From assembly GCF_900102075.1 (NCBI RefSeq), contig NZ_FNAV01000010.1, forward strand, positions 124,001 through 188,000: 64,000 nucleotides of DNA. The letters are read 5' to 3'. Below are positions 8,475-19,648 of the stretch, in pieces; the first letter of the stretch is position 1; each line of letters opens with the position of its first letter. Both the position numbers and the translations under genes were made by a program. The notes under the pieces are model-generated. The model ran no database searches and was not told the DNA's origin. It saw only the letters and a program-made list of their open reading frames with translations. The DNA is from Salipiger thiooxidans (GTDB lineage Bacteria > Pseudomonadota > Alphaproteobacteria > Rhodobacterales > Rhodobacteraceae).

Positions 8475-8603
8475 TCAGCCGTTCAGCCCGGGGAATTCCG
8501 CGAGCCGGGCGTCCCGGTCGTTGCTGCGACGGGCGGAGACGCCCTCGCAAAGTTCGATCACGCAACCAACGGCGACGATGACGATCACTGCACCAATATA
8601 CAT
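8475..8603 (-). CDS. 42-residue membrane micro-protein ending in an FPGLN motif
   Basis: Begins MYIGAVIVIVAVGCVI, a membrane helix covering residues 2-16. A short charged region follows (ELCEGVSARRSNDRD) and it ends LAEFPGLNG. GGAGG sits 8 nt before the ATG, a strong ribosome site. It resembles the 45-residue protein at 6778-6915 in architecture and C-terminal motif, and the start contexts share TTGGAAATGTAT. Unrecognised family. A single-pass regulator or accessory subunit of a membrane complex is possible but unproven. Confidence 0.68.
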   Translation of the reverse strand: MYIGAVIVIVAVGCVIELCEGVSARRSNDRDARLAEFPGLNG

Positions 8604-9399
8604 TTCCAAGTCCTCCAAATTCTTCAGAGTGCCCTTCGGGGCGGTCTGCGGCAGATCGACGAAAGCGGGGTCTGCAACGGCAGTTCTGTGCCTATCGCGG
8701 ATCCTCTTGCCGAGATGATGGCCGAATTGCGGCAACCTCGCCTTACTTCGTCGTCCTTGCTGTTGAGACCAATATGCCCCGCCGCCGCGCCCGAGGGTAT
8801 CGGGCCTCGGGATGGCGAAGCGACGCCAAGGGGGCGGCTCCTACCCCTTCGGATAGGGAAGCGCTCCGCGCGGGGCGACGTCGTGGCCCTCGCGCAGGTC
8901 GGGAGCGGCGTCGCCAGTGCACTCGCGGGGGTTTTGTAAGGAAGACTCGTCTTGGTGAAGGGATGGCTCGACCGGAACAGGATTGTCCGGGCGGTAAAAC
9001 GTTTCACGGGCGATTCGTGGGCGGGTGCGACATCTCGCCGGTCTCGCAGAGGCGCATGCGGACACATCTCGCAAGCCGTTGACAGCTCTCAGATCGCGCC
9101 TTGCGCTTCCCCTTCGCGAAACGCCTGGAAATGCGGCGCGGCTGCCGGTTCCATGGTCAGGAGCTGCGCCTCTCGGAGCGGTTCGACGTAAGCACGGGTC
9201 ACAGGTCTGGGTTGCGGTCGCCCCTGTGCCAGGCTGCACATGTGCTGTGCCTGCCGAGAAAAACCTTTCGGAAGCCGCGATCTTTGCGATACAAAGCGTA
9301 ACACTAGAAATGCCAGTTTGAAGTAATCTGATTCCGAGCAGGTCGGCCGCTGTTTTTTCCTGGCCACCACGCCCGGGTCAACTTGTACAGAGACGTGTG
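8604..9399. other. Intergenic region of about 800 bp, no supported genes
   Basis: Only low-complexity open frames on both strands. No tRNA, terminator with a clear T-tract or insertion sequence was identified. Composition is mixed, with AT-richer patches near 8700-8760 and 9280-9360. Confidence 0.5.
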
Positions 9400-9591
9400 A
9401 TGGATGAACTAGTTCACCGGCTTCGGGCCGACAAACTCCCTTCTTACAGCCCGGACGGCGGTATGACTTCCCGAATTGACTTCGGCGAAATTCTCTCCGA
9501 ACGCCATGAAGCTGCAGCCGTGATCGAAGCGCAGGAAGCGCTGATCGAGCGCTTGCAATGGGATGCGACGGGCCTGCGCAAGAAGGCCTGA
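9400..9591 (+). CDS. Small phage-type hypothetical protein
   Basis: 63 residues from ATG 9400; a GTG one codon earlier is possible. The sequence MDELVHRLRADK...ERHEAAAVIEAQEALIERLQWDATGLRKK is an acidic, helical, probably coiled-coil peptide. It resembles the small orphan proteins with a hydrophilic head and an AAxxIEALEA-type tail that are common in phages and islands. No phage neighbours are present, so this may be a lone remnant. Weak ribosome site. Confidence 0.5.
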   Translation: MDELVHRLRADKLPSYSPDGGMTSRIDFGEILSERHEAAAVIEAQEALIERLQWDATGLRKKA

Positions 9592-9990
9592 CTTACACGG
9601 CCTCGCGGCCTGCTCTGACATTCCGCAAAATCTCGCCACACCGCCGGGGATCACCTCGCGGTAAGTGCCGCTGTTGTGCATGATGGCCCTGCCTGCCCGG
9701 CGCACCGGGCGGAAGGGCGCTGGTGCGTGCCCGGACGGCAGGCCAGCTTGCGCTCTGGCGCGATGCTTGCGTGGTGGGCGCGTACGTTAGCCAGAATTAC
9801 AAAGGCAGCGACCCGCATGACCGGGCCGCTGCCTGTATATGTTTCGGTGCCCGTGCATGTTTGTCGGTGGGTCTGTGCCGGACTTACGTTGCCGGTGTTG
9901 TGTCGCCGGGGAGACATCTCCCCGCATCGTCTCGGCACGCGCGCGCGTCAGAGCGCGGTGGTTCAGCGCTGCGAGACCACGGCCCGCCGG
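9592..9990. other. Intergenic region downstream of the PAS chemoreceptor
   Basis: Nothing recognised. TGCCGGTG-rich repeats near 9880-9910 give no stable terminator by eye. Confidence 0.45.
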
Positions 9991-11358
9991 TCAGGCCGCC
10001 GTGCGCCCCGAGTGCTGCGTACCGCCGGTGCTGTCCCATCCGCTCGACGCACTGCCGTCGCCCGTCACCCGGAAGACGCTCACCCCTTCGGCCAGCGAGG
10101 CGCTGTTGGCGGCGAGTGTCCGGGTCGCGCCGGTGGTCTCGTTGACCATGGCGGCGTTCTGCTGGGTCACGGAGTCGAGCTGCGAGATCGCGGTGTTGAT
10201 TTCGCCCAGCGTCATGGTCTGCTCGTTGAGCCCGTGCACCACCGCGCGGATCCGGTCCGAGATGCGTTCGACCCCCTGGAAGATGTTCGAAAGCTCGTTG
10301 CTGGCGCGGCTCACGAGATCGACGCCCGCTTTCACGTGCCCGCCGCTCTCGCTGATCAGTGCCTTGATCTCCTGCGCGGATTCCGCCGAGCGTTGCGCCA
10401 GCGAGCGCACCTCGGAGGCCACGACCGCGAAGCCGCGGCCGGCCTCGCCCGCGCGCGCCGCCTCGACGCCCGCGTTGAGCGCCAGCAGGTTGGTCTGGAA
10501 GGCGATGTCGTCGATCACCGAGATGATCTGAGAAATCGAGTCCGACGAGGTCTCGATCCGCTTCATCGCCTGGGTCACGTCCTCGACCACCTTGCTGCTG
10601 CCTTCGGCGGCGTTCTTGGTGTCCTCGGCCTCGCGCCCGACTTCACCCGCGTATTCCGCCGCAGAGCGGGCATTGGCGTTCAGCTGTTCGACCGCGGCGG
10701 CGGTCTCTTCCAGCGTTGCCGCCTGGGTCTCGGTCCGGCGCGACAGCTCGTCGGAGTTCACGCCGATCTGCGAGGTGATGGCGTCGATGGTGTTCGACGT
10801 CGATTGCACCTGCGTGATCAGCCCGGAGAAATTGTCCACCGCCGCGTTCAGCGCATCGCCGATCTCGCAGAGCCGGTTGTCCCGGCCGATCTCGACCCGG
10901 GTCGAGAGGTCGCCCCGGCTGAGCGCCTCGATCCCGCGCCCGAGTTCGCGGATCGCCTCGCGCTGGCCGGTGATCTCGGTCGCGATCTTGGTGATCCGCA
11001 CCACGTTCCCTGCCTCGTCGAAAACGGGGGCGTAGGTGGCGGCGATCCAGATCACCTTGTCGTCCTTGGTGACCCGAGGAAACTCGTCCGAGAAGAACTT
11101 GCCGGCGCGCAAATCCTCCCAGAAGCGGCGATAATCCTCGGTCTGGCGGTAGCCGCGCTGCACGAAGATGCTGTGGTGCTTGCCCACGAGCTCTTCCGCC
11201 GTGTACCCCAAGGCCTTCAGAAACGCATCATTTGCCCGGATGACGGTGCCATCGGGGTTGAAGTGGATCACCGCCTGCGTGCGCTCCACGATCTGGAGAA
11301 TGGCTTCATCCCCCGTGACTTTCTGCACCGTCTGCTTCGGTTTCCGCGAAAACCACAT
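9991..11358 (-). CDS. PAS-domain methyl-accepting chemotaxis protein, cytosolic
   Basis: 455 residues with no membrane segment. A PAS domain lies at about 20-135 ([23 protein letters not shown], then a PAC-like [18 protein letters not shown]). A HAMP-like linker follows, then the signalling domain with the conserved hairpin tip [33 protein letters not shown] near residues 290-320. Probably senses redox, oxygen or an internal ligand and controls CheA. No C-terminal NWETF-type tether for CheR is visible. AAGGAG precedes the ATG at good spacing. No che genes are adjacent. Confidence 0.92.
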   Translation of the reverse strand: MWFSRKPKQTVQKVTGDEAILQIVERTQAVIHFNPDGTVIRANDAFLKALGYTAEELVGKHHSIFVQRGYRQTEDYRRFWEDLRAGKFFSDEFPRVTKDDKVIWIAATYAPVFDEAGNVVRITKIATEITGQREAIRELGRGIEALSRGDLSTRVEIGRDNRLCEIGDALNAAVDNFSGLITQVQSTSNTIDAITSQIGVNSDELSRRTETQAATLEETAAAVEQLNANARSAAEYAGEVGREAEDTKNAAEGSSKVVEDVTQAMKRIETSSDSISQIISVIDDIAFQTNLLALNAGVEAARAGEAGRGFAVVASEVRSLAQRSAESAQEIKALISESGGHVKAGVDLVSRASNELSNIFQGVERISDRIRAVVHGLNEQTMTLGEINTAISQLDSVTQQNAAMVNETTGATRTLAANSASLAEGVSVFRVTGDGSASSGWDSTGGTQHSGRTAA

Positions 11359-11422
11359 GAAAGAATCTCCTTACCGGCGGACGGCTCCACTCATACAGCG
11401 CGGGTTCTTTCCGAATCCTGAA

Positions 11423-12430
11423 TCACTCCGCAGTACAGGGGGCGAAGTGCAGAGATTTCATCGCATCCATGGCGATCTCGTAGCTGCGGCGGCGCGCGGC
11501 CGGGTCGTGCATGGCGCTCGACAGGATCAGCTCGTCCGGCTGGTAGCGGTCGATGAGCCGCGCCAGACCGGTGGCCACCTGCCCCGGATCGCCGGTCGCC
11601 GAGACACTGAGCGCATGGTCCGCCATCGCCACGTAGCGCGGGTCGGCCACGGTGGAGATGTCCGCCACCGGCCGCGGCAGCTTGCCCGGCTGGCCGCTGC
11701 GCAGGTTGATGAAGGCCTGCTGCTGCGAGGTCTTGAGGCGGATAGCCTCGGCCTCGGTGTCGGCGGCCCAGACGTTGGCGGCGAGCATGAAGCGGGGCGT
11801 GTCGGTGATGCCCGGCTGAAAGCGCTCGCGGTAGATGGCGATGGCCTGCTCGAGCGCGTCGGGGGCGAAATGCGAGGCGAAGGCGTAGGGCAGCCCCAGA
11901 TGCGCCGCAAGCTGCGCCCCGAAGAGCGACGAGCCGAGGATCCAGACCGGCACATGCGTGCCCTCGCCCGGCACCGCGCGCACCGGCTGGCCCTCGACGC
12001 TGTTACCGAACAGGCCGATGAGCTCGACCACGTCCTCGGGGAAGCGGTCGGATGAGGCGTGGTTGCGGCGCAGCGCCATGGCGGTGATCTGGTCCGAACC
12101 CGGCGCCCGCCCGAGCCCGAGGTCGATGCGGTCGGGGAACAGCGTCGCCAGCGTACCGAACTGCTCGGCGATGACCAGCGGCGAGTGGTTGGGCAACATG
12201 ATGCCGCCGGCGCCGACGCGGATGGTCTTGGTGGCCGCGGCAACCCGTCCGATCACCACCGAGGTCGCGGCCGAGGCGATGCCCGGCATGTTGTGGTGCT
12301 CGGCCAGCCAGTAGCGGTGATAGCCCAGCTCCTCCGTGTGCTGCGCCAGCTCGATGGTGGCGGCAAGCGCGTCTGCGGTGGTGCTGCCCTCGGGCACCGG
12401 CGAGAGGTCGAGAACGGAAACGGGGATCAT
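11423..12430 (-). CDS. LLM-class flavin-dependent monooxygenase (luciferase-like)
   Basis: 335 residues of the bacterial luciferase TIM-barrel fold. [21 protein letters not shown] at the start, [21 protein letters not shown] near residues 35-56 and [17 protein letters not shown] around 90-106 are typical of the MsnO8/YhbW-like subgroup. Such enzymes use FMNH2 from a separate reductase to oxygenate a substrate, here unknown. The start at 12430 matches the family N-terminus and has AGGA 9 nt upstream; longer in-frame starts add unrelated sequence. It lies downstream of the cox cluster but is separated from it by a terminator. Confidence 0.87.
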   Translation of the reverse strand: MIPVSVLDLSPVPEGSTTADALAATIELAQHTEELGYHRYWLAEHHNMPGIASAATSVVIGRVAAATKTIRVGAGGIMLPNHSPLVIAEQFGTLATLFPDRIDLGLGRAPGSDQITAMALRRNHASSDRFPEDVVELIGLFGNSVEGQPVRAVPGEGTHVPVWILGSSLFGAQLAAHLGLPYAFASHFAPDALEQAIAIYRERFQPGITDTPRFMLAANVWAADTEAEAIRLKTSQQQAFINLRSGQPGKLPRPVADISTVADPRYVAMADHALSVSATGDPGQVATGLARLIDRYQPDELILSSAMHDPAARRRSYEIAMDAMKSLHFAPCTAE

Positions 12431-12497
12431 GGGGGAGTGTCCTGCGAGTGTCATGGTACCGATATAGGCCCCCGTTCCGGCGGATAAAGACGCGAAA

Positions 12498-12522
12498 GCC
12501 CCGATCCCTGCGGGACCGGGGC
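12498..12522 (-). terminator. Terminator of the cox operon
   Basis: GCCCCG-A-TCCC pairs with GGGA-C-CGGGGC around a 3-nt loop, directly after the coxM-like stop. On the minus strand it is followed by TTTCG. It separates the cox operon from the LLM oxidoreductase gene. Confidence 0.65.
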
Positions 12523-12549
12523 AATTCACCGTCAGACCGTGGTCCGTGC

Positions 12550-13338
12550 TCAGCCGGCGGCAGCGACCGCGCGTTTCGTCAGCACCGCGACGAGATGGGC
12601 GCGATACTCGCCCGATCCGTGCAGGTCGCCGATCATGCCATCCGCGGGCACCGAGAGGCCCGACAGGGCGTCGGCGCTGAAGTTGCCCGAGAGCGCCTCC
12701 TCGGCCTCGGTCCAGCGAAACACGCCCTCCTCCGAGGCGCCGGTGACGGCCACGCGCACGCCGTCGGCGAACTTGGCGACGAAGACCCCCACCAGCGCGA
12801 AGCGCGACGCGGGCTGTTCGAACTTCACGTAGGCCGCCTTTTCCGGGACCGGCAGCCTGACCGAGGTGATGATCTCGCCCTCTTCCAGCGCCGTGGTGAA
12901 CATGCCCTGGAAATAGTCATCCGCGGCGATCTCGCGGGTGTTGGTGACGATGGTCGCCCCCGAGGCCAGCGCCGCCGCCGGGTAGCAGGCGGAGGGGTCG
13001 TTGTTGGCGAGCGAGCCGCCGATGGTGCCGCGGTTGCGCACCGCCGGGTCACCGATGTTGCCGGCCAGCGCCGAGAGCGCCGGGTAGCTGTCCGCGACCT
13101 CTTCGGCCACGGTGGCGTGGGTGGTGCCGCCGCCGATGGTGACGGTGCCGCCATCGCTGCTGACGCCCTTGATCTCGTCGATGTTCTTGAGGCTCACCAG
13201 CACCGCCGGCGACGCGAGCCGGGCCTTGAGCGAGGGGATCAGCGTCTGCCCGCCGCCCAGCGCCTGTGCCTCTTCCTGCCCGAGGGCGGCCACCGCATCG
13301 GCGACGCTCGTCGGGCTCTCGATCTCGAAGCTGTACAT
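12550..13338 (-). CDS. coxM: FAD-binding medium subunit of a form II CO-dehydrogenase-like molybdenum hydroxylase
   Basis: 262 residues. It carries the FAD-binding signatures [16 protein letters not shown] (residues 26-41) and [29 protein letters not shown] (about 93-121), where AGGQS/TIGG-type loops contact FAD. The C-terminal CO_deh_flav_C-like part includes [19 protein letters not shown] lies 7 nt before the ATG. Last gene of the coxG-S-L-M run. It transfers electrons from the [2Fe-2S] subunit to an unknown acceptor. Confidence 0.9.
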   Translation of the reverse strand: MYSFEIESPTSVADAVAALGQEEAQALGGGQTLIPSLKARLASPAVLVSLKNIDEIKGVSSDGGTVTIGGGTTHATVAEEVADSYPALSALAGNIGDPAVRNRGTIGGSLANNDPSACYPAAALASGATIVTNTREIAADDYFQGMFTTALEEGEIITSVRLPVPEKAAYVKFEQPASRFALVGVFVAKFADGVRVAVTGASEEGVFRWTEAEEALSGNFSADALSGLSVPADGMIGDLHGSGEYRAHLVAVLTKRAVAAAG

Positions 13339-13414
13339 CTTCTATCCTCCTGGCAGAGGGCCCCGGGGCGCCGCACGCCCCTGCCCTCTCATATTTCCCC
13401 GAATACTCAACGAT

Positions 13415-13443
13415 CCGGCGGCGCCGTCAAGCGGCACCGCCGG
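13415..13443 (-). other. Intercistronic hairpin between coxL and coxM
   Basis: CCGGCGG-C-GCCG pairs with CGGC-A-CCGCCGG. It lies in the 113-nt gap and has no T-run, so it is more likely an RNA-stability or attenuation element than a full terminator. Confidence 0.4.
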
Positions 13444-13451
13444 AAAGAGGC

Positions 13452-15812
13452 TCAGCCCTGCATCGCTTTCCACACCCGGTGCGGCGAAACCGGCATGTCG
13501 ATGTGCTCGACGTTGAAGCCGCCCGAGGCCAGCGCGTCGATCACCGCGTTGACCACCGCCGGCGGCGAGCCGATGGCGCCCGCCTCGCCGCAGCCCTTCA
13601 CGCCCAGCGGGTTGTGGGTGCAGGGGGTCACGCAGGAGTGGTCCACCTTGTAGAACGGCACGTCCTCGGCGCGCGGCATGGCGTAGTCCATGTAGGAGGC
13701 CGACAGCAGCTGGCCGTTCTCGTCGTAGATGCAGCTCTCGAGCAGGGCCTGCCCGATGCCTTGGCCGATACCGCCATGCACCTGCCCTTCGACGATCATC
13801 GGGTTCACCACGTTGCCGAAGTCGTCGGCGGCGGCAAAGCTCTCGATGGTGACGCGGCCGGTCTCGGGATCGACCTCGACCTCGCAGGCATAGGCGCCCG
13901 AGGGGTAGGTGAAGTTCGACGGGTCGTAGAAGGCGGTTTCCTCGAGCCCCGGCTCGATGTCCTCGAGCGGGTAGTTGTGGGGCACGTATGCGGCGAGCGT
14001 AACGTCGCCCCAGGCCACCGACTTGTCGGTGCCCGCGACGGTGAACTTGCCGTCCTTGAGCTCGATGTCCGCGTCCGAGGCTTCCAGCAGGTGGCCGGCG
14101 ATCTTCTTGGCCTTGTTTATGATCTTCTCGGTGGCGCGGACCATGGCCGAACCGCAGACCGCGAGGCTGCGCGAACCGTAGGTGCCCATGCCGAAGGGGA
14201 TCTTCGAGGAGTCGCCGTGCACGATGTCGATCATGCTCTCGTCGATGCCCAGCATCTCGGCCACCACCTGCGGGAAGGCGGTCTCGTGCCCCTGCCCGTG
14301 GCTGTGCGCGCCGACCATGACCGAGATCGAGCCGGTGGCATTCACCCGCACGGTCGCGGCGTCATAGAGCCCGGCGCGGGCGCCGAGCTGGCCCACGAGG
14401 TTCGACGGCGCGATGCCGCAGGCCTCGATGTAGCAGTTGATGCCGAGCCCGCGGAGCTTGCCCTTGGCCTCGCTCTCCTTCCGGCGCGCCTCGAAGCCGG
14501 GGCGGTCGATCATCTCTTCGAGCTTGTCCATGGTCGCGACGTAATCGCCGGTGTCGTATTCCACCGCCACGGGCGTCGCGTAGGGGAAGCTCTCGATGAA
14601 GTTCTGGCGGCGCAGCGCGATCGGGTCGACGCCGAGCTCGCGCGCGGCCTTGTCGACCAGGCGCTCGAGCTGGAAGGTCGCCTCGGGGCGGCCTGCCCCG
14701 CGGTAGGCGTCCACCGGCACGGTATTGGTGAAGACGGCCCTGACGTTCACTTGGATCGCAGGCGTCTTGTAGTTGCCCGCCATCAGCGTGCCGTGCAGCC
14801 AGGTGGGCACCGACGACGAGAAGGTCGACAGGTACGCGCCCATGTTGGCCAGCGTGTCGGTGCGCAGCCCGATGAAGTTGTTGTCCGCATCCAGCGCGAG
14901 TTCGATCTTGGTCACGTGGTCGCGGCCATGAGCGTCGGACATGAAGGCCTCGGACCGGGTCGAGGTCCACTTCACGGGCCGGTTGATCTGGCGCGACGCG
15001 AAGGTGACGAAGGCCTCCTCGGCGTAGTGGAAGATCTTGGTGCCGAACCCGCCGCCCACGTCCGGGGCCACCACGCGCAGCTTGTGCTCGGGGATGCCGA
15101 GCACGAAGGCGCCCATCAGCAGCCGGATCACGTGCGGGTTCTGCGAGGTGGTGTAAAGCGTGCTCTCGTCATTGGCGCGGTTGTATTCGCCCAGCGCCAC
15201 GCGAGGCTCCATCGGGTTGGCGACGAGCCGGTTGTTGATCAGCTCCAGCGTCGTGACATGAGCGGCGTTGGCGAAGGCCTCGTCGATGGCAGCCTGGTCC
15301 GAGCCCAAATGCCAGTCGTAGCAGAGGTTGTCGCTCAGATCGTCGTGAACCTTGGTGGCGCCCTCGGCGAGCGCCGCCTTCATGTCGACGACAGCCGGCA
15401 ATTCCTCGATGTCGTAGACAATGGCCTCGGCCGCGTTGCGGGCCTCCTCGAGGCTGTCGGCCACCACCGCAGCGAAGGGATCGCCCACGTGGCGCACCTT
15501 GCCCTGCGCGAGCACCGGGTGCCCGGGCTCCTTCATCGGCTCCCCGTGCTTGTCGGTCACCTGCCAGCCGCAGGGCAGCCCGCCGATGCCTTCGAAATCC
15601 TTGCCGGTGAAGATCCGCACCACGCCCGGCATCGCCTCTGCGTCGCTGGTGTCGATCGAGTTGATGGTCCCGTGCGCCACGTCCGAGCGCAGGAACACGC
15701 AATAGGTCTGGCCATAGGCGCTGATGTCGTCGGTGTACCGACCGGCTCCGGTCAGGAAACGCACGTCCTCGCGGCGTTTCTGCGCGGCTCCGATGCCATG
15801 ATCCTTGGGCAT
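13452..15812 (-). CDS. coxL: Large molybdopterin subunit, form II CO-dehydrogenase-like (xanthine oxidase family)
   Basis: 786 residues binding the Mo-cytosine-dinucleotide cofactor. The active-site loop reads AYRGAGR at residues 369-375. That is the form II motif; the true CO-oxidising form I has AYxCSFR. Other family marks are [13 protein letters not shown] near 260 and, late in the protein, the active-site glutamate context [20 protein letters not shown]. The start ATG at 15812 follows AGGGAGGAG; upstream in-frame sequence is not homologous. Form II enzymes often act on other substrates such as aldehydes, purines or nicotinate-like compounds, so CO oxidation should not be assumed. Confidence 0.92.
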   Translation of the reverse strand: MPKDHGIGAAQKRREDVRFLTGAGRYTDDISAYGQTYCVFLRSDVAHGTINSIDTSDAEAMPGVVRIFTGKDFEGIGGLPCGWQVTDKHGEPMKEPGHPVLAQGKVRHVGDPFAAVVADSLEEARNAAEAIVYDIEELPAVVDMKAALAEGATKVHDDLSDNLCYDWHLGSDQAAIDEAFANAAHVTTLELINNRLVANPMEPRVALGEYNRANDESTLYTTSQNPHVIRLLMGAFVLGIPEHKLRVVAPDVGGGFGTKIFHYAEEAFVTFASRQINRPVKWTSTRSEAFMSDAHGRDHVTKIELALDADNNFIGLRTDTLANMGAYLSTFSSSVPTWLHGTLMAGNYKTPAIQVNVRAVFTNTVPVDAYRGAGRPEATFQLERLVDKAARELGVDPIALRRQNFIESFPYATPVAVEYDTGDYVATMDKLEEMIDRPGFEARRKESEAKGKLRGLGINCYIEACGIAPSNLVGQLGARAGLYDAATVRVNATGSISVMVGAHSHGQGHETAFPQVVAEMLGIDESMIDIVHGDSSKIPFGMGTYGSRSLAVCGSAMVRATEKIINKAKKIAGHLLEASDADIELKDGKFTVAGTDKSVAWGDVTLAAYVPHNYPLEDIEPGLEETAFYDPSNFTYPSGAYACEVEVDPETGRVTIESFAAADDFGNVVNPMIVEGQVHGGIGQGIGQALLESCIYDENGQLLSASYMDYAMPRAEDVPFYKVDHSCVTPCTHNPLGVKGCGEAGAIGSPPAVVNAVIDALASGGFNVEHIDMPVSPHRVWKAMQG

Positions 15813-15962
15813 GAAAAACTCCTCCCTGAAAACAGCGGGACCCTGCCCGCGTCTCGAACCCCGTGGATTCCGGGCGTGGCGTTCCTCGACGCCCCGCCCT
15901 GTCCTCTGTCTGCGAATCCCCACCGGCGCGCCCACTCTCCTTCGGGCGCGACAGCGGTGGCG

Positions 15963-16448
<486 letters not shown>

Positions 16449-16619
16449 CAAGTCCTCCCTGGGTGTCCTTGTGTTCTTTTGTATCGGTCGTGTTCCCTGT
16501 CGGGTGCCGCGGGCCCCTTGCCTGCCCGATCATGCACCGACCGTCCGTCTGCCTGTCCCCGGCATCCGGTCCCGGTCATTGGGTCAGCGGCCAGAGCCCC
16601 CGGCCCCGGCCAGCCCGCC

Positions 16620-17153
16620 TCAGCCCGAGACCATGCGCTTGAACCAGCCCTTCTTCTTGCCCTCGGCACCGGCGTCGCCCTCGGCTTCCGGCGCTTCGTC
16701 CGGATCCGCGGGGCCTTCGACGGCCTCCTGGAAATTGGTGAAGAACTGGTCCGCCATCTTCTTGGCGAAGCCGTCGATGATCCGGCTGCCGAGCTGGGCC
16801 AGCTTGCCGCCCACCTTGGCCTCGACCTCGTAGTGCAGCACCGTGATGCCGTCGCCCTTGTCGGTCAGCGTCACGTCGGCGCCGCCCTTGGCAAAGCCTG
16901 CGGCCCCGCCCTTGCCGTCCCCCGACAGGGTCAGGCTTTCCGGTTCGTTCAGGTTCGACAGCGTGACCTTGCCCTGGAAGGTCGCCTTCACCGGGCCGAC
17001 CTTCTGCACCACCGTGGCCTCGAACCCCTCCTCGGGGGACCCGGTCATCTCGGTGCAGCCGGGCACGCATTGCTTCAGCACCTCTGGATCGAGGATCGCG
17101 GCCCACACCACCTCGCGCGGGGCGTTGATCTCGCGGGTATCGCTCATATGCAT
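16620..17153 (-). CDS. coxG: CoxG-like SRPBCC protein
   Basis: 177 residues. The START/SRPBCC-type fold is marked by [25 protein letters not shown] near the N-terminus, typical of CO dehydrogenase subunit G. After about residue 135 there is an acidic Ala/Glu/Asp-rich linker, then a basic WFKRMVSG end. In studied bacteria CoxG helps anchor the enzyme at the membrane. GGGAGG lies 8 nt before the ATG. First gene of the leftward cox run, about 170 bp ahead of coxS. Confidence 0.85.
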   Translation of the reverse strand: MHMSDTREINAPREVVWAAILDPEVLKQCVPGCTEMTGSPEEGFEATVVQKVGPVKATFQGKVTLSNLNEPESLTLSGDGKGGAAGFAKGGADVTLTDKGDGITVLHYEVEAKVGGKLAQLGSRIIDGFAKKMADQFFTNFQEAVEGPADPDEAPEAEGDAGAEGKKKGWFKRMVSG

Positions 17154-17339
17154 CTGGAGAGCCTCCCTTCCTTCCGTGCCACCACACTACACGGTCGCAG
17201 GCGGTGGCATATTAGACCAATGGCGTAGCCCGGACTCGCCCGGGGCCACCGCCTTCTGGAGGGCAGCATGTCGAAAGCCCCAGCGGCTGCCAAGGTCTTT
17301 CTGATCAAAAAACACCCGGGCAACGCAACGCCGTGCGGA

Positions 17340-17822
17340 TCAGCCGCCGGCATAAACCTCGAGCGTCGGAAGGTCGGTGAGCGGCGCCTCGATGAGCCGC
17401 ATCGCCGCGAGCGAGATCCGGCTGCCCGAGGTGGTCGCCCCGTCGATCGGGAGAAGCTCGACCTGCGCCGACTTGCCCGAGCCAGGGTAGCGCACCCGCC
17501 CCTGCGTGGGCGACGTGACCAGCGGCGTCTCGAGCCAGAACCCGGGCTTCGACGGATCGCCGAGCGATGCCACCGATGTCCCGAGCGAACGCTCTCCCCC
17601 CGCCTTGGGCGCAGCCGCGGCGGCGCGCTCATCGGCGGTGGTGGTGTCGAACTGCTCGGCCGTGCGGGCATTGGCAGCCGGCGCCACCGAGGCGGGACGC
17701 GCCTGGGGCCGGGCCGCGGCCTCCTCGGCCGGTTGCGGCGGGGTGGTTGCGGCAGGGCGGAGCTCGGCACAGGCGGCCAGCGCGGCAAGGGCGATCAGCG
17801 GGAGGGACTGCACGATGTTCAT
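17340..17822 (-). CDS. Predicted lipoprotein of unknown function
   Basis: 160 residues. A signal peptide (MNIVQSLPLIALAALAAC) ends in a lipobox with the modified Cys at residue 18. An Ala/Pro-rich linker follows to about residue 75. The conserved-looking C-terminal part reads SLGTSVASLGDPSKPGFW, GRVRYPGSGKSAQVELLPIDG and GSRISLAAMRLIEAPLTDLP, a small beta-rich domain. Homologues in this bacterial family are sometimes labelled D-galactarate dehydratase without support. The ribosome site is weak. Divergent from moaA. Confidence 0.75.
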   Translation of the reverse strand: MNIVQSLPLIALAALAACAELRPAATTPPQPAEEAAARPQARPASVAPAANARTAEQFDTTTADERAAAAAPKAGGERSLGTSVASLGDPSKPGFWLETPLVTSPTQGRVRYPGSGKSAQVELLPIDGATTSGSRISLAAMRLIEAPLTDLPTLEVYAGG

Positions 17823-17905
17823 GTTCACGAACCTAGGACGGAAGCCCATGTCTGGCAATCGCGGGAATCCTTGCCGCGAGGCGGTTTCATGCTTAGTTTC
17901 GCCTC

Positions 17906-18910
17906 ATGGAAAAGCTCATTGATCCCTTCGCGCGTCCGATCTCGTACCTGCGTGTCTCGGTCACCGACCGCTGCGACTTCCGCTGCGTCTACTGCATGTC
18001 CGAGAACATGACCTTCCTTCCCAAGAAGGAGCTGCTGACGCTCGAGGAACTCGACCGCCTGTGTTCGGCCTTCGTGCGCATGGGTGTCGAGAAACTGCGC
18101 ATCACCGGCGGCGAGCCGCTGGTCCGGCGCGATATCATGACCTTCTTCCGCTCCATGTCCCGCCATCTCGACAGCGGCGCGCTCAAGGAGCTGACCCTCA
18201 CCACCAACGGCTCTCAGCTCGAGAAGTTCGCGCAGCCGCTCTACGACGCGGGCGTGCGCCGGGTGAACGTCTCGGCCGACACGCTGGATCCGGACAAGTT
18301 CCACCAGATCACCCGCTGGGGCCGGCTCGCGCAGGTGCTGCGCGGTATCGACGCGGCGCAGGCGGCGGGGATTCGGGTGAAACTGAACGCCGTGGCGCTA
18401 AAGGGCTTCAACGAGGACGAGCTCTTCGCCATCACGGAATGGTGTGCCTCGCGTGATATGGACCTGACCTGGATCGAGGTCATGCCGATGGGCGACATCG
18501 GCAACGAGGACCGGCTCGACCAGTACTGGAAGCTCTCGGACCTGCGCACACGTCTGGCCGAGCAGTACACGCTCACCGACCTGCCGCTCAGCACCGGCGG
18601 GCCCGCACGCTACGTGCGGCTTGAGGAGACCGGCCAGAAGGTGGGCTTCATCACCCCGCTCACCCATAACTTCTGCGAAAGCTGCAACCGGGTGCGCGTC
18701 ACCTGCACCGGCGAACTCTTCATGTGTCTCGGCCAGGAAGACAACGCCGACCTGCGCAGCGCGCTCCGCAACCACCCCGGCAGCGACGCCCCGCTCGAGA
18801 CGGCGATCCGCAACGCCATCGAGCACAAGCCCAAGGGCCACGACTTCGACTATTCGCGCCAGACCGTCGACGGCCGTGTCTCGCGCCACATGAGCCACAC
18901 CGGTGGCTGA
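17906..18910 (+). CDS. moaA: GTP 3',8-cyclase, molybdenum cofactor biosynthesis
   Basis: 334 residues, normal length. The radical-SAM cluster motif CDFRCVYC lies at residues 28-35. The GGEP motif is in [11 protein letters not shown]. The second [4Fe-4S] site, which binds GTP, is the C-x2-C-x13-C set in [19 protein letters not shown]. It ends in a GG dipeptide needed for activity in MoaA. It catalyses the first step of pterin formation. Its location beside the molybdenum hydroxylase cluster fits a role in supplying that enzyme. Confidence 0.96.
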   Translation: MEKLIDPFARPISYLRVSVTDRCDFRCVYCMSENMTFLPKKELLTLEELDRLCSAFVRMGVEKLRITGGEPLVRRDIMTFFRSMSRHLDSGALKELTLTTNGSQLEKFAQPLYDAGVRRVNVSADTLDPDKFHQITRWGRLAQVLRGIDAAQAAGIRVKLNAVALKGFNEDELFAITEWCASRDMDLTWIEVMPMGDIGNEDRLDQYWKLSDLRTRLAEQYTLTDLPLSTGGPARYVRLEETGQKVGFITPLTHNFCESCNRVRVTCTGELFMCLGQEDNADLRSALRNHPGSDAPLETAIRNAIEHKPKGHDFDYSRQTVDGRVSRHMSHTGG

Positions 18911-19195
18911 ATGCCGCCCGGGTAGCTCCATGGGCTGTCGCACGGTGTCCACTCTTCCTGTGCGGTGGCTCCCATAGCCTGTCGCCCGGCATGATGTTGC
19001 ATCGATGCACCGGCGTGCTGCCGTGAAATCAACGCGTTAGGCGCATTGGTGCGCGCGGGGCGGCAAATTGCCCCGAAACTGTTTCACATGCTGTGCAGAT
19101 GCCCGGATCCTGCCCTATACTGCCCTGACAAACCGACAGAAAATCCCGGACCCTCGCGGGCAACCGGGAATCAGAGCAGGCAGGCTTGAGAGACA
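18911..19195. other. Intergenic region with imperfect long inverted repeat
   Basis: GCCGCCCGGG near 18912 and CGCCCGGC near 18983 bracket inner complementary pieces such as ATGGGCTGTCGCAC and GTGCGGTGGCTCCCAT. Together they could fold into an extended hairpin after moaA. No T-run follows. No gene here. Confidence 0.4.
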
Positions 19196-19648
19196 GTGTC
19201 CCAGACAGATGTGAACGTGCGGCCCCTCGCGCCGCAGGACGAGGATAGCTGGCGCGCCCTGTGGGCGGCCTATCTCGACTTCTACGAAAGCAGCGTGACC
19301 GAAGAGGTCTATGCCGCCACCTTCGCGCGGCTGACCGACCCCGAGGTCTCCGACATGGCGGGCTTCATCGCCGAGGTGGGCGGCACGCCCGTGGGCATCG
19401 TGAACTACCTTTTCCACGACCATTGCTGGCGGCTCGAGAAGGTCTGCTACCTGCAGGATCTCTACGCCGCCCCCGAGGCCAGGGGCACCGGCGTCGGCCG
19501 CGCCCTGATCGAGGCGGTCTATGCCGCCGCCGATGCGCGCGGCACGCCGGCGGTCTACTGGACCACGCAGCATTTCAACGACACCGCGCGCAAGCTCTAC
19601 GACCGCATCGGCGTGCTTACCCCCTTCATCAAATACCAGAGGCCGTGA
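19196..19648 (+). CDS. GNAT-family N-acetyltransferase
   Basis: 150 residues with a GTG start. The acetyl-CoA loop is APEARGTGVGRALIEAVY (Q/RxxGxG/A motif) near residues 91-108, and the C-terminal beta-bulge region is WTTQHFNDTARKLYDRIG. The last codons overlap the following lipoprotein gene by one base (TGATG), so the two are translationally linked. Substrate unknown. Confidence 0.87.
   Translation: MSQTDVNVRPLAPQDEDSWRALWAAYLDFYESSVTEEVYAATFARLTDPEVSDMAGFIAEVGGTPVGIVNYLFHDHCWRLEKVCYLQDLYAAPEARGTGVGRALIEAVYAAADARGTPAVYWTTQHFNDTARKLYDRIGVLTPFIKYQRP

Noticed and set aside
13452-15812. Form I aerobic CO dehydrogenase
   Set aside because: The active-site loop is AYRGAGR, not AYxCSFR, and the order is S-L-M.
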